Positions 1-11,415 are shown, numbered from the stretch's first letter. The stretch: DNA of 64,000 bases from Hermetia illucens (GCF_905115235.1 NC_051849.1:163670091-163734090); one strand, 5' to 3'. Program-made: numbers and translations. Notes: a model not told the origin generated them from the letters alone.

Positions 1-2254
1 AATATATATCGCGCATGCCTAGCACACGCTTATATTCCAATTCCAAAAAGCTTTCGACCGATCAGCCTAACGTTCTTTCTGCTAAAAGGACTAGAAAGAT
101 TAGTAGATCGGTTCATAAGGGATACACACATTCCTAAATGGCCACTTCACCATAGGCAACACACCTACCAGAAAGGCAAATCCACGGAGACAGCACTCCA
201 TGAACTTACGGCAAAAATTGACAAGGCGATGTTCGATAAAGAATACGCTTTAGGCGCATTCAGGGACATCGAAGGTGCCTTCAATTATGCCTCATTTGCG
301 GCAATTTGTAATGCGGCAAGACAGCATGGAATCGAACCGCTGCTAATCAGTTGGATCCTCCACATGCTAGAGTGGAGAAAAATCCACACATCGGTCGGCC
401 AGAAGTCTATTGAAGCAGGATGCCTCATGGGCTGCCCACAGGGAGGGGTTCTCTCTCCACTGTTATGGCTCTTGGTGATGGATACCCTGCTGTGGCTCCT
501 GGAGGACAAAAAAGTCTTCGCGCAAGCATTTGCGGACGACCTAGCTGTAATAATTACCGGCAAGTTTGTGGACACAGTATGTGACCGCTTGAATGCAACT
601 CTGCATGTAATCCACAGCTGGTGCCTCCGCAATGGACTCACGGTGAACGCTAGAAAGACTAGACTAGTTATGTTCACTAGGAACGTCAGGTGGGGCAGCT
701 ATACGCTACCCACCTTAGCAGGGGCGGAAATCCAGCTGGCACAAACAGTCAAGTACTTAGGAGTACATTTCGACTCCAAGTTAATGTGGAAGCATCATAT
801 CCAGGAACAATACCAGAAATCCTGCAGATTGCTCTGGTGCTGTAGGAATGCGATAGGTAAGACCTGGGGACTTTCACCTAAACGGATATATTGGATGTAT
901 ACATCCATAATAAAACCCATTTTGATGTATGCATGCATCGTCTGGTGGCCAAGACTGAACTTTGCTAACAGCAGGAAGCTGCTAACGCAGATTCAGAGAC
1001 TTGGTTGCCTAAGTACTACTGGAGCAATGAGTACTACGCCGACTGCGGCACTTGAAGCCATCCTAAATTTACCCCCCATCCACTTGGAGGTGAAACGGAA
1101 AGCAGCCAACGTCGCATATAGGCTCGATACCATTGGGGCGTGGAAAGGCGGCCAATCCAACGGGCATGCGTCTATATGGAAATTCCTTGAAAAACATCCG
1201 GTAGCCCTGATGCCGACCGATCATATGGTTTCCAGATTCGTCTTTGAAAAGACATACACTGTCGTAATCACCGAAAGAGAAGAATGGTCGACAAGTGGCC
1301 ATGAGTCTTTTCAGATTACAGACCTAATAATCTTCACCGACGGGTCAGTCACGGAGGATGGATCGGGTGCAGGCGTGTTCTCGGAGAATCCGATTATAGA
1401 ACTGGCCCCGGAAAAATGACGATCATATTCCAGGCGGAGATATATGCCATTTCATTGCCAGCAGAAGAATGTCTGCGACAAAAATGGAAGGGTCGCACCA
1501 TTCGAATCTGTTCCGACAGTCGGGCGGCATTATCAGCACTAGATGGCAACAACATATCAAGCCAGTTGGTGTGGAGTTGTCATCAGGTGCTGCTGAAGCT
1601 TGGCCGACTGAACGAAACATTCCTGATGTGGGTGCCGGGGCACTCTAACATCGCCGGTAATGAGGGGGCTGATAGACTGGCTCGCCGAGGGTCTGGATCC
1701 ACAATGGTGGGCCCAGAACCAGCTCTTGGAATCCGACCATCTACTGCCAAGTCTACTCTGAAAGGTGAAATTGCAAGGATTCACGCAACCGAGTGGAGCA
1801 ATTTGGACTCTTGCCGGCAAGCGAAAATCCTTGTGAAGGAGCCTAGGGCCACTAGAGCGGCATTTTTGTTGTCCCTTAAGAAGTGGGACATGAAAACCCT
1901 AGTAGGGCTTTTGACGGGACACTGCCCCTTAAACTACCATATGGAAAAGATTGGGGTAGAGGTTTCGGCTGTGTGCAGCCAATGTGAGGAGGAGGAGGAG
2001 ACTGCCCTGCACTTTTTATGCAGCTGCCCGGCATCCTCAGATCTCAGACGAAGACACCTTGGCAAGGTTTTCTTCAATGAAGAATCTGCACACTCTCTGC
2101 CTCTTGAGAATGTTCTCAGATTCGCTAAAGCCTGCGAATACCGTAGGCGGGAAGCCATTGAATAGGCAACTTACGGGGATAGTACAATGGGCCTAATAAT
2201 GGCCTGAGTGCTCGGAGCTGCGGCTCCCCCCATTTAACTAAACTAACTAACTAA
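1..2254 (+). mobile_element. LOA/I-like LINE, 3' two thirds: reverse transcriptase plus RNase H
   Basis: This is the 3' part of a non-LTR retrotransposon running off the left window edge. The frame is open from base 1 to 1419 and encodes reverse transcriptase, with the SFRPISLT block near 45-75, GCPQGGVLSPLLW at about 430-470, and the catalytic box as FADD at 529-540. RNase H starts with FTDGS near 1332 and continues in another frame from 1416 with QAEIYAI, SDSRAAL and WVPGHSNIAGNEGADRLA. A C-x2-C...H...C zinc-knuckle-like motif lies near 1975-2030. RNase H after RT with the GCPQGG motif points to the I/LOA group. It ends in a short TAAC-type tail at 2235-2254. One small indel near 1400-1412 splits RNase H; otherwise the frame is well kept, so this is the best preserved LINE here. 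The clade name is an inference from motifs. Confidence 0.88.
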
Positions 2255-2796
2255 GAACAGGAAGCTTCTTCTTTGGCCAAACCTCACCGAAGTGTAGTTT
2301 TCTCGCTTCTGTAAGAAATCAGTAAACTTGATTTTAGATGTAAACTGAGCGAGCCATTTTTATTTCAACGATAGGAGATCAACCTTCATTGTTTCTCAAA
2401 GTTTTCAAGTGTGAATCTACATTTGATTGACCGCATTGACTTTTTGTCTATTATATACGTCCGGCCGTTTGGCGTTTCGTTAACTAAATATTTGTCAACT
2501 GTTCCACTAGCGACGTTTTCGTGAAAGTAATAAAAATTGGACCAGGTCAATGTTCTTTGATTATTTTGCAAATACCCAAGGACCGGAGCAAACTCGGGCT
2601 AGAAACTGTGTTTTCCGAGGCTCCTCTGCGGAAAGTCTAGGCTTTTTTTGCTAATTCATATTAGAATAATTTCATCGAACTTTTGGAAATACACAAGTTT
2701 GTTCACTATTATCTAGGCACAGATCCCTTGTCAATAAGGATCATATAGAAATTGTTTGATTAGCACTCAATCTAGGCAGGTATTATTCTCAACGTA
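2255..2796. other. No recognised gene; one unassigned minus-strand open frame
   Basis: AT-rich spacer between a LINE tail and a SINE. A minus-strand frame is open over about 2386-2583 and would encode roughly 65 residues containing NFYYFHENV and GRTYIIDKKS. Its composition looks protein-like, but I do not recognise it and see no promoter or splice context. Confidence 0.4.
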
Positions 2797-2962
2797 TAAT
2801 AATATTCGCTGGCGCAACAATCCATATTGGATCAGGGCCTTGAATTGTGTTACAGCACTTGATTCAAGACCGTAACGGTACACTACACTACACCAGTGAC
2901 ATTCGAACTGCGACCTTCCGTACTACAGCCTTGTTCTCTAACCACGCAGCTATCCGGACACT
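2797..2962 (-). mobile_element. tRNA-derived SINE, internally shortened copy
   Basis: Read on the minus strand, this begins with a tRNA-like head: an A-box-like stretch (TAGCTGCGTGGTTAGAG) and a B box (AGTTCGAATG). It ends in a body reading GGCCCTGATCCAATATGGAT then TGTTGCGCCAGCG and an ATT-rich tail. The same head and body occur at 13586-13880, where they are separated by roughly 110 extra bases. This copy is therefore internally deleted or a short subfamily. No clean target-site duplication is visible. Confidence 0.8.
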
Positions 2963-3269
2963 CTTACCGTATGCAGTCCTTTTATTTGTGCCCCAGAAAG
3001 GTGAACATCCTTTACGATGTGAGCTCTTTTGTCCTTCGTTTTACCAATATGATCCGCTAGTGTGGCACATCTCTCATGGTAGAGAAGCACCACAGATGAA
3101 AGAACACGTTTCCCAAATCAAGGCGAATATAAATGGTTAGTATGATCCTTTTTGGAGGATTTTTAATAGTTAATGGTTCCCTGCTCTATGCAATACTACT
3201 GACAAAATGATATCCGATTTGGTGCTACACACGACCACCGACCTTTCAATGACCAGCGATTATTAACAC

Positions 3270-3496
3270 TGAACTAGCATAAAGCTTTATTCATACTACC
3301 CAGCAGCTAGCGTATCCAGGATGCCTGCTGCTGGATAATATGAATGCTCTCATAGTAAATGTATGCGAAAAATCTTTTTCGTCTAACACGTTCAGTGCAC
3401 GACTGTTGAATAGTACGAACACACTGATTGAAAATATATGGAAGAATTGTTTTGTGTCTGATATGTTAGTGCGAGACAGTATGAATAGAGCTTAAG
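3270..3496. repeat. Foldback (MITE-like) element with nested inverted repeats
   Basis: The ends are imperfect inverted repeats: TTTATTCATACT near 3285-3297 pairs with AGTATGAATAGA near 3478-3490. A second, inner pair at 3289-3306 and 3328-3345 matches at 16 of 18 positions. No coding capacity is present. The structure fits a short non-autonomous DNA transposon, but the superfamily cannot be told from one copy. The flanking bases 2963-3269 and 3497-3575 hold nothing I recognise. Confidence 0.5.
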
Positions 3497-3589
3497 ATAG
3501 CACTGGAAGCAGTTTGTTTAGCCCTTATCTTGCTGAATGGAAACAGTCGGATATTTCATTAAATCATTAAATCAAGCCTTTCGTGTTAT

Positions 3590-5734
3590 AAACTCCGCCA
3601 TGCTATTAACATTGTATGCTGATATCAAGCCCTGGTAAAGGAGAGGGGTTTCAGGTACAATCCCCAATAAAACAATGATAAAATGCTGAGATCAGGGAAA
3701 TAGATAAATAAAGTATAGTTGGTGTTATTCAACTATGCTAAATCCTACTCGCTTCCTCTTGGTGACAGGTCTCGCGACAGGCCGACCAAGAAAATGCATC
3801 CAAAGTCGTTAGAAATAAGATGATCAGATCGAGTAACAAGCCTCGGAAAAATGCTAGGGCGTCTACGTCAGTCGGCGGGCCAGGGCAGGCCCCGGTCCTG
3901 TGGAGAAATGGATAAGGGCTTTTGACACATGGACGGTGTCAGGACGTAAGTAAGTTAGTCTGAGCAAGCACAGCACGCTATCTGGAAAGACCGAGGAACA
4001 CGCAAGAGCCTTTCGGAAAAGGCGCTTTAAAGAAACCCAATGGTCTAATGTCATAAGCTGGCACATAGACCGCCTACACACTCAATATGGTGTTAACATT
4101 GCCACATCACAGGGTTTCCGAGATGCCATTAAAGGAGTCGAACGATTTGATGATCGGCTGATGCAACTCACCATTATATCAGCTGATCGCACTTTTCTCT
4201 TCTTCACCACATATGCACCACAGACAGGTCGACCTGATGCCAAGCAAGTTGCCTTATGGTAACTTTTCGATGAAAAGACTTGTAACGTGCCTGCAGAATG
4301 ACTATATCATCATTAGCGGTGACCTTAATGGTCATGTGGGTGAAAAGGCAAACAGTAACAGGTGCCATGGTGGCGAGCGTATAATCAATTTTGCGGACTG
4401 GGTGCCCGCAAAATCGACCTTGTATTTATCAATTCATCAAACATTTTCCTATATTTTTTAGTGGGAATAGTAAAACGTAAATCGACTATATCCTCATAAG
4501 ACGCCAACCTTTTACCATCGTCAATTAGTGCAGAGCCCCTATGAGATCATCGCACCTGAACGTCGGCCGTTGATTCCCGTCCTGCGAATTAAGCCACTGA
4601 TAAAACAGCGTGAGGAACGCTATGTGGAAGAATCGTGGAATCAAATGAAAGACACGATTCACAAAGCGGCCTCTGATACCCTCGGGGTCACCAAGCCAGA
4701 TAAACGGTACATCAACTGAGATACTTGGTTTTGAATTGACGATGTTGAAATGAAAGTGCGTGCAAAGAAACGCCTCTATCCCAAGTTTCTCGACGAGAAA
4801 ACGCTCGCCAAATGACAAATTTATAAGCATGTCAATCATGAAGCAAAGAAAGCGTTAGCTGTCATCCGAGCTGTTCATTACAAAATCTTTACAATAAACT
4901 GGACACTCGGAATGGTGAGAGAGATCTGTATCAACTCGCCAAAAGCCAAAACGAATGCACATAGGATATCCATATTGCGTTAATGACAAGAACGGTACTT
5001 TGCTTACCAACCGTCGAGCCGCGACGGATTGATGGCGGGAATATTTCGAGCAGATACCACAGTTCGAATACGGAAAAAGAAAGGTAGTCCAGCAGAATGT
5101 TCAAATTACTGTCCGATTCGGTTACTTTCCCATACCATGAAGATTTTTGAATCTTGAATTCTTGAAAACCGTCTTCTCTTATAGCAAAAGTGATCTCGAG
5201 CAACTTGTCCAAAAATGGAATTATCGTCTCATACAACACGGTCTCAGATTGTTAAGTCTGAATAGACCTGAATTTTTGACGATCGATCCCCATAAAACAG
5301 GCACAATCATTGTCAGCGGCAGTGACCTGCCCAGAGCTGAGCGATTTAAATATTTCGGGTCAATGCTGTAAGCCAATGGAGAATTGCGTTATGAAATTGC
5401 TTCACGCATTAACGCAACCTAGATGAAGTGGCGTTTCACAATTGGTGTTCTTTGAGACTGACGTATCAACAAACATCTCAAATATAAAATTCACCGCAAT
5501 GTCGTCCGTTCTGCCGCGTCTTGCGGTAATGGAGGCGACGATGTTGGACTAGTGGCGTGACACGACCAAAAGGTAGACCAAACCAACTGTGAGTTGATAC
5601 GCTAGATGGAAATTGAAAAGCCTCACGATTACATCCAGATCAGACATTTGATAAAATAAAATGGCGAAACCAATCACAACGATCCGACCCCGCTTGTGAA
5701 CGGGACAAATGCTGAAGAAGAAAAAGGAGAAGAT
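3590..5734 (+). mobile_element. RTE-A LINE, copy 1, decayed, with target-site duplication
   Basis: Non-LTR retrotransposon of an RTE-like family. Readable blocks in order are an endonuclease region (YAPQTG-type block near 4210, DLNGHVGEKAN near 4320), the linker ESWNQMKDTIHKAASDTLGV near 4635, an RT thumb piece near 5200-5370, and a 3' end reading TGAACGGGACAAATGCTGAAG. Frames are broken many times and much of the RT palm is missing. The element is flanked by a 14-bp direct repeat, GCCTTTCGTGTTAT at 3576-3589 and GCCTTTTGTGTTAT at 5735-5748, with one mismatch. Its 5' start (ACTCCGCCATGCTATTA) matches the start of the copy at 29852, so both probably begin at the true 5' end. RTE membership is inferred from endonuclease and linker motifs. 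Confidence 0.85.
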
Positions 5735-5748
5735 GCCTTTTGTGTTAT

Positions 5749-6258
5749 CCTCGCTAATCCAACGTTTTTATCGCTTTCTTCATTTGTTTCTTTCAGGTAT
5801 TCTTTATCATTTTTATCAGAGGAAGAGAGGGAGAGTTTACTCAGAGTTCGTAGGTACGAAGCCTTAAAAGAAGTTTTCGTAAGTTCAGTGGATATTAAAT
5901 CCTGCAGTTTATGTTTGCTCCCTTAAATTAATCCACGCTCTCCTGGATACTCAATTAAAGTTAATGAATCTTTAAATTTACTGCAATTGAAAGTTCTATG
6001 CTTCCAGTAATAAACACGATCTCAGTCCTCCATTTATTTTGCTTTGGAGACAGAAAAATGTATACTATACTTTTATATTATAGATGCATTTTAATTTCCG
6101 GCCTAAATAATGATCCACACAGGAATAGTTTAGTATCTAACCCTTATTGTAGAGAGAAGAAGAATTTGATGAGTTGGCGACAAATTTTTGTATGTAGGTA
6201 TAATCAAGTACTTTAACAATAAAACCATTTATTAATGTTTTATTAGGTGCATTAGATA
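5749..6258. other. Intergenic, nothing recognised
   Basis: AT-rich spacer between an RTE-A copy and the 3' end of the cuticle-protein gene on the minus strand. The short open frames here look like chance. Confidence 0.5.
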
Positions 6259-6264
6259 TTTATT
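6259..6264 (-). terminator. Polyadenylation signal of the 6.3-kb cuticle gene
   Basis: AATAAA on the minus strand, 74 bp beyond the stop codon at 6338-6340. A second AATAAA lies at 6228-6233. Because they come so soon, a further downstream coding exon is unlikely. Confidence 0.6.
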
Positions 6265-6337
6265 GTAACAAAGAAAATTATTTTAGAGCATTTATCTGTG
6301 GCCGTTACTCCTTTGGAATGGGCAGGATAAGGTTGTT

Positions 6338-6649
6338 TTAACCTGATAAATCGATAGCGCCGTTTGGTACAACCAATTTAACCGGTGCTGGCCACAAAGG
6401 AGCTGGAACGACAGCTGGTCCTGCGACAACTGTTGGTCCAACCACGAGAGATGGACTGGCAACCAGTGGGACGACGCTAGCTTCACTTCCAAATGCCAAC
6501 GCTAACATAACGACAATGATTACAGCCTGAAAAATATATAAAAAATGTGTAGTAAACAATTTTAAATTTAAAAAGTTTAAGAGTTTATTATTCCATTAAA
6601 AATCTTTATATTTAAGAAGATATCTAATAAATTAAAAACATACCTTCAT
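6338..6649 (-). CDS. Acp1-like cuticle protein lacking the C-terminal module (64 aa)
   Basis: Two coding exons: 6644-6649 (ATG AAG) and 6338-6526, with a 117-bp GT-AG intron at 6527-6643 in phase 0. The product starts with a signal peptide (MKAVIIVVMLALAFGSEA) and continues with a Val/Pro/Ala-rich stretch including VVGPTVVAGPAVVPAP, as in the N-terminal half of Drosophila Adult cuticle protein 1. It then stops at GAIDLSG. The YVAxTxGAVHVAPL...APGT module that ends the other four genes in this window is missing. A polyadenylation signal follows 74 bp later, so this looks like the real end of the gene and not a missed exon. It is probably a secreted cuticle component. It could be a functional short paralogue or a gene that lost its 3' part. 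Family membership is inferred from sequence and the shared exon layout. Confidence 0.8.
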
Positions 6650-6716
6650 GATTGAAATTGATTTGAACTCTGCGACAATAAACGAGTTTCTGACAACGTT
6701 CTGGATTAATATCAGA

Positions 6717-6726
6717 CCTTTTATAG
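6717..6726 (-). promoter_or_regulatory. TATA box of the 6.3-kb cuticle gene
   Basis: CTATAAAAGG on the minus strand, about 70 bp upstream of the start codon at 6649. This matches the placement of TATA boxes in the other cuticle genes of the window. Confidence 0.7.
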
Positions 6727-7389
6727 ATTGAAATATCGACACCTTTTTACATATTCAAAGCCGGCAACTTGTGTAGAATCTTGAATCTCATGCAATATGC
6801 AGCGTTCGCTTACTCAGTCGTTTCAGATTTACTAATAGATATAAGGAAATTGTAATTGAATCCGACTAATTTCAAGAATTAATTGGTAGTCGGCGTAAGA
6901 ACAAAGGGTCAGGGAACAGGGAACGAAAACTTACGTAGGTTAGTAAGTGTGGAATGTGAAAGAATTCTTCTTTTTGCGGTTTGTAAGAATATAGCAAGAA
7001 CTTTCATTTTATCCCTTATTCGAATGATGAAAATTAAGCTGATCCTCACCTAAGTAAACAGTTTAAGCGATATCAGCATCAGCATTTTTGGGAAAAAGTA
7101 TGTTACTCTAATTTTCATCGTTAGTTTTTAAGCGACGCTTCTTATAAAGAATGTAAACAGATAGCTTGGCATTTGTTTTCTTCTTCGGTAACATCCCTCA
7201 ATCGAAAATTTGTTCTGGGAGAGATCGACAGGTTTTAAGTTTATTGTTCAGGGTAACAATCTAAGTTCGCTTCCGACGATCTTTGCACCAGTTTGCTCAA
7301 GGCTTCCATTTGATTTTTTTTAAATGCAAAGCTTTTAAAGAACTCCCAAGTACTAAGTAAAAGATTGATTTCGAAGATAGTTTCCTTTA
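6727..7389. other. Upstream region of the 6.3-kb gene, nothing recognised
   Basis: AT-rich sequence without open frames of note. It may hold regulatory sites, but none can be named from the sequence. Confidence 0.4.
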
Positions 7390-8660
7390 TTGACTAATAG
7401 GCATTCGAGACGAAATTCGGCAATTACTAGCCCGCATCACACGAATGGCAACAAGGGGAAGGATATCGCCCAACCACTACAAAACCATTAAGGAGTTGAA
7501 AGAGAACTTCGTTTTCTACTTGCCAGTAGGTAAACGAAGCGTAATGTTCATCACGGAAAAACAAGCATACAACGACTTAGTATGAACAAAGTTAACAGAG
7601 GGTAAGTTTTATTTCATCAGGAAGGATCCTCTGTCAGACTCCGTTAAAAAATTAGAAAAGGCTCCGGCAGAAAATGCCTAATCCATCTCTATCTGGACTC
7701 AAATAGCTCCCCAAAGTACATAGGGAAGGCAATGACGTCAGAGAGATAATAGCAGCAATAAACTCACCGAGTTGCATATTGCGAAGTGGCTCCTGGAAGT
7801 GAAAATATTAGGCCTAAAAATAGAAAACAGGCATCCCATACACCTCAAGCTATGATTTCCATCACAAGATGTCGGCATACCACTTTATAATCCACAGGAT
7901 GGACGCAACACGTTCAAAGAGCTGAGAAGAAAAAAGGAAACGCACTACATGCTCGACACTGCCATGAAAAACGTATACAACAGGGATATCATCGTAAATC
8001 GGATCCAACAAAAAAACTACGCCAGGCCTCAAGGTAACTATTTTCGACACCAGGAGCCAAATACAGAACGAAGTCAATGGGCATCAGTAACCTATTCAGG
8101 GCTGATATAAAATACCATAAGTTCACTACATAAACGTGAATTCCGGGTTACCTCAACCAGTAGACGATACTTACGGAGGACTCGGATACAATCGGTTATG
8201 TGTAAAAAAGAGTGTACCGAAAAAGTCGGCATATACAAGATTTCCTACCCAGACTGCGACATCATTAAGGTAGGGCAGACAAAACGGCTAGTCTACAACC
8301 GGGGGTTTGAACACATAAAGAAGGTCAAATCCGCAAGAAAAAGTGGCAACCCACACGTAAAGTCCACGGTTGCCAAACATATAATAGAGCAAGGACATCA
8401 TTCGTCGTTGGTGATGCCGAAATATCGAAGGACGGAAACGACGATAGGAAACTGGACCCATACGACAACCTACATATTTCCAAAAATTCCTTCGAAAAAA
8501 CACTAAACGACGACATGTTTAACAACTTTTCTACTTTGGTAGAAAAGCTAGAAAAAAATTAGAAAAATTAGGATACGACAATTACTGGAACAGCTTTAAA
8601 AACCCAAATCAGATGGAAAAGTTTTCATGCGGTAAAACACTGGGGAAGGGAATAGTTGGT
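7390..8660 (+). mobile_element. Penelope-like element, decayed, with GIY-YIG endonuclease
   Basis: The stretch 7394-7670 translates to a Penelope-type N-terminal RT segment (HYKTIKELKENFVFYLPVGK). The segment 8198-8506 encodes a GIY-YIG nuclease domain with VGIYKISYPDC, then KVGQTKR, an Arg-Gly/Phe-Glu-His helix and a final AKHIIEQGHH. An RT followed by GIY-YIG in the same strand is the hallmark of Penelope-like retroelements. Most of the RT core between the two parts is gone. The usual YIG tripeptide reads KVG here. The ends are not defined. The copy is an inactive relic. Confidence 0.78.
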
Positions 8661-10599
8661 CCGTGGAATACCTATTTATATATATTTTACGTTTCTATTA
8701 GCCCGTAAAGGAAACTATCTGATTTAAACAAAGGTTAAGACTTTGACTCCTAAAGTAAGTTAACTCATCTAACTAGAGGCAAAGTTGGCTCGTACTCATA
8801 TTAAATTATATCACAGCATATTATACCTCGGCTTTTACGCTGAACCACCATTACCAACCACCAACAACGAGTTATACATAGAACTCCAACGAGCAGTAGA
8901 TGAAGTTTTTTAATGGTTACAAAAATACTTCAAATGGCGCCCAATGTGGTCACAACATAACAGTAAATAATAAAAGAGACGGAGGTTAGATGGCATTTTT
9001 CCCTGGCTAAGCAACAAAGGCCATGTTCGACGGTCATTACCACGCTATACTATAACGCCGACAAACCAGGGTAGATGAATTTTATTAAAGGATTTTATTA
9101 AATTCATGGAAAATTTTACCTTCCTTCGATAACTGCAACTCTGGTTTATCCATAAAATGCAGTTCTTGTGCTATCACTACTTAACATAATCAACGACCTA
9201 CATGCGATTTTTGGCTTGAAGATTAAGGAGTCTTAAGTCCGCTTCTACTTGATCTCGGACCAAATCAAATCAATGCCACCCAATGCCCTGGACGAAACCG
9301 TAAGCTGCCTTCATCCCTGATTTTTTTTTAACTTTAGGTACTAAGAACGAAAAGTCCGTGGACCACAACAGATGGAAATAAGTTGCTCTCCATTTATTCC
9401 GGTCGGCCATCAAGTGGATGCGAACTTAGGACCCCTCAACCTTCAAAGAAACAATCTATCTCGGGGCAAACTTACCTTGAAATATGGCAGATTTACGCCT
9501 GCTATTATTTGCAATAATGTATAAAAGAAGAGCGGGGACGAAACCCTAAGTCGTCTTCTTCCCTGATTTTTTGAATCTATAATATACCAACCTTAAACAC
9601 TAAATAGCATTGGGTTTAATTGCTAGATTTCTGGTTCACCCTATTTGATAATCAAAAATTCCTACTTTCATTCATAAATGGTTCTCCCGTCTTCCTCATA
9701 ATGACATGACCTACAAAGAAGCATACATTTCATCCAATTCTTTTCACATAGGACTCCACTAGCTTTATAATTTGGTGACACAGCAGGGTTAACAGCATTC
9801 TTTTATAAATTTATTTCGAATGTTGTTAATTCGACTATCAGATGCCACCACCGGTGTTCTCCGTGGCGGAGTAGGCTTGGAAATTAAATGTGAAAAATAA
9901 TTGGAGTTTAATAAGGTGAGGTGACAATGAATTTTCAGTCAAGCTAAGTTGTAAAATTTTTCGACTGAGAGAGTCTCGCTAATTATTCCTTAACTTTGAG
10001 AGTCTTGCTAATTATTCCTTAACTTTATATCAATAAAATTATTTAAGGTGTGATTTCCAAGTTTATTTTAAAATGTTAAGGGTCCGAATCGAAAGCAGTT
10101 GCTAGCGACATTCACATCCAATATGTGGAAGAATCTAGAACAATCAAGTCATATCAAGACTAAAATTTAACTAAACTACGTTTTCTGAGGAAGTTCATTA
10201 GCTTCCGAGAAGGTATTCTATACCTGGCGCAAAAAGACACCGAAAATTAACCATGTATTTAGACCCGCTTTATGAAGTATCATTGAAAATCTGTATTTGG
10301 ATACACCACAATAATACTAATGCAATAGGAAGAAACGTAGACGCTCTCGTTTTAGAGTAAAATATTGGCCTTAATTACCATTACAACCTGGAAGTGCGAT
10401 ATTTTGACATAATTTATTGTCAGTAGGCTTATAGTGGACAGGTTGAGACTATCTCGGCAGTGCAATATCCAGGTTAGTAGAGCTGACAGGAAACCGCTAT
10501 ATATAAGAAGATCTAGATAGAAAGCGAGAGAGAGGGCCAAAGCTCCGACGTGGACAAACCACCTTTTGCCCAACCAACCTCAGTTTTCAATGAAAAGAT
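8661..10599. other. Unassigned interspersed sequence
   Basis: No gene recognised. Around 8870-8915 a plus-strand frame reads ELQRAVDEVF, which recalls the segment after the YADD box in Jockey-type LINEs, but nothing nearby supports it. Two imperfect direct repeats of about 38 bp start at 9291 and 9537 (GACGAAACCGTAAG and GACGAAACCCTAAG, each followed by a TCCCTGATTTTTT run). The remainder to 10599 is AT-rich with no readable feature. Confidence 0.4.
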
Positions 10600-11290
10600 T
10601 CCTTACCTCCATTAGCGGCTCTTTGCCAACGATCGTAAGTTCTTTTCCTCTTTATCGTCGCCTATGGATTCTGTCCCCCATCAGTCAAACCTCAACATTC
10701 TAGTTAGGTAGAAAATGCCACTCCATACTCGCTCAAATCCTCACCCTCTTCCTTTTTTACTCTCTTGATGGATATCCCTTATGAAATCAGAACTACACTC
10801 AAGACCTCGGAGTCACTTTCGACAATAAGTTCCGCTTTGATACCCAACACCTACCTCGCAGTCACTCATCGGGCCACAAAATTGTCGAGCATTATACTTC
10901 GCTCCTCCTTTGACCCCATCCAATTCTCGTTGGCTGTATTTAACTCTTTCGTTAGAGATATTCTCGAGTACTGCTCTGTGATCTGATCACGCTCCCCTAA
11001 CTGTAATTGTCTTGACCTTGAAAAGGAGCACGTAAATTCACCCCTTTCCTCTTTCTGCCCTTTCCCCGTGCAAACTATTCCTCCCCTCTCCGGCCTGCGC
11101 TCTCTTAACCGCCCCTTGCTACCACGCGTAGAACCTATCTGGATTTACGTGCATCTTCCAAACTTTTAACGGGTCTGATGGATTGCTCCACCTTTAATAA
11201 CTTCAATTGCCGTGCCACTTCTTACAATACACGCAACGCAGAGATTTCCAACGTGCTCTCCGCGAAGCTCGAAATCTATTTCCATTCACC
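10600..11290 (+). mobile_element. CR1/Jockey-like LINE fragment (RT C-terminal region)
   Basis: Broken plus-strand frames give a recognisable series of LINE blocks: a piece near 10640-10700 (FFSSLSSPMDS, HQSNLNILV) resembling the sequence after the ADD box, then DLGVTFDNKFRFDT near 10805, ILEYCSVI near 10965, and YLDLRASSKLLTGLMD then YNTRNAEIS near 11140-11255. The order matches the C-terminal RT and post-RT region of CR1/Jockey-type elements. The sequence is heavily decayed, with many frame changes and no catalytic box. Confidence 0.65.
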
Positions 11291-11299
11291 AATAAATAT

Positions 11300-11415
11300 T
11301 ACGCAGGAGATAAGTCTACACCAGCGGGGAAACACAAACACGGACACAAACTTTTATGACAAACCGAGAATCGAACTGAGGGCAATGAGATTGATGCTCA
11401 GCTATCTTCTCACAA
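11300..11415 (-). mobile_element. Possible tRNA-derived SINE, second type
   Basis: On the minus strand the segment contains an A-box-like GATAGCTGAGCATCA and a B-box-like AGTTCGATTCTC separated by an anticodon-like CTCATTG. It is followed by GTTTGTGTCCGTGTTTGTG. The spacing fits a tRNA head. Only one copy is visible, so a decayed tRNA pseudogene or a chance match is also possible. Confidence 0.4.
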
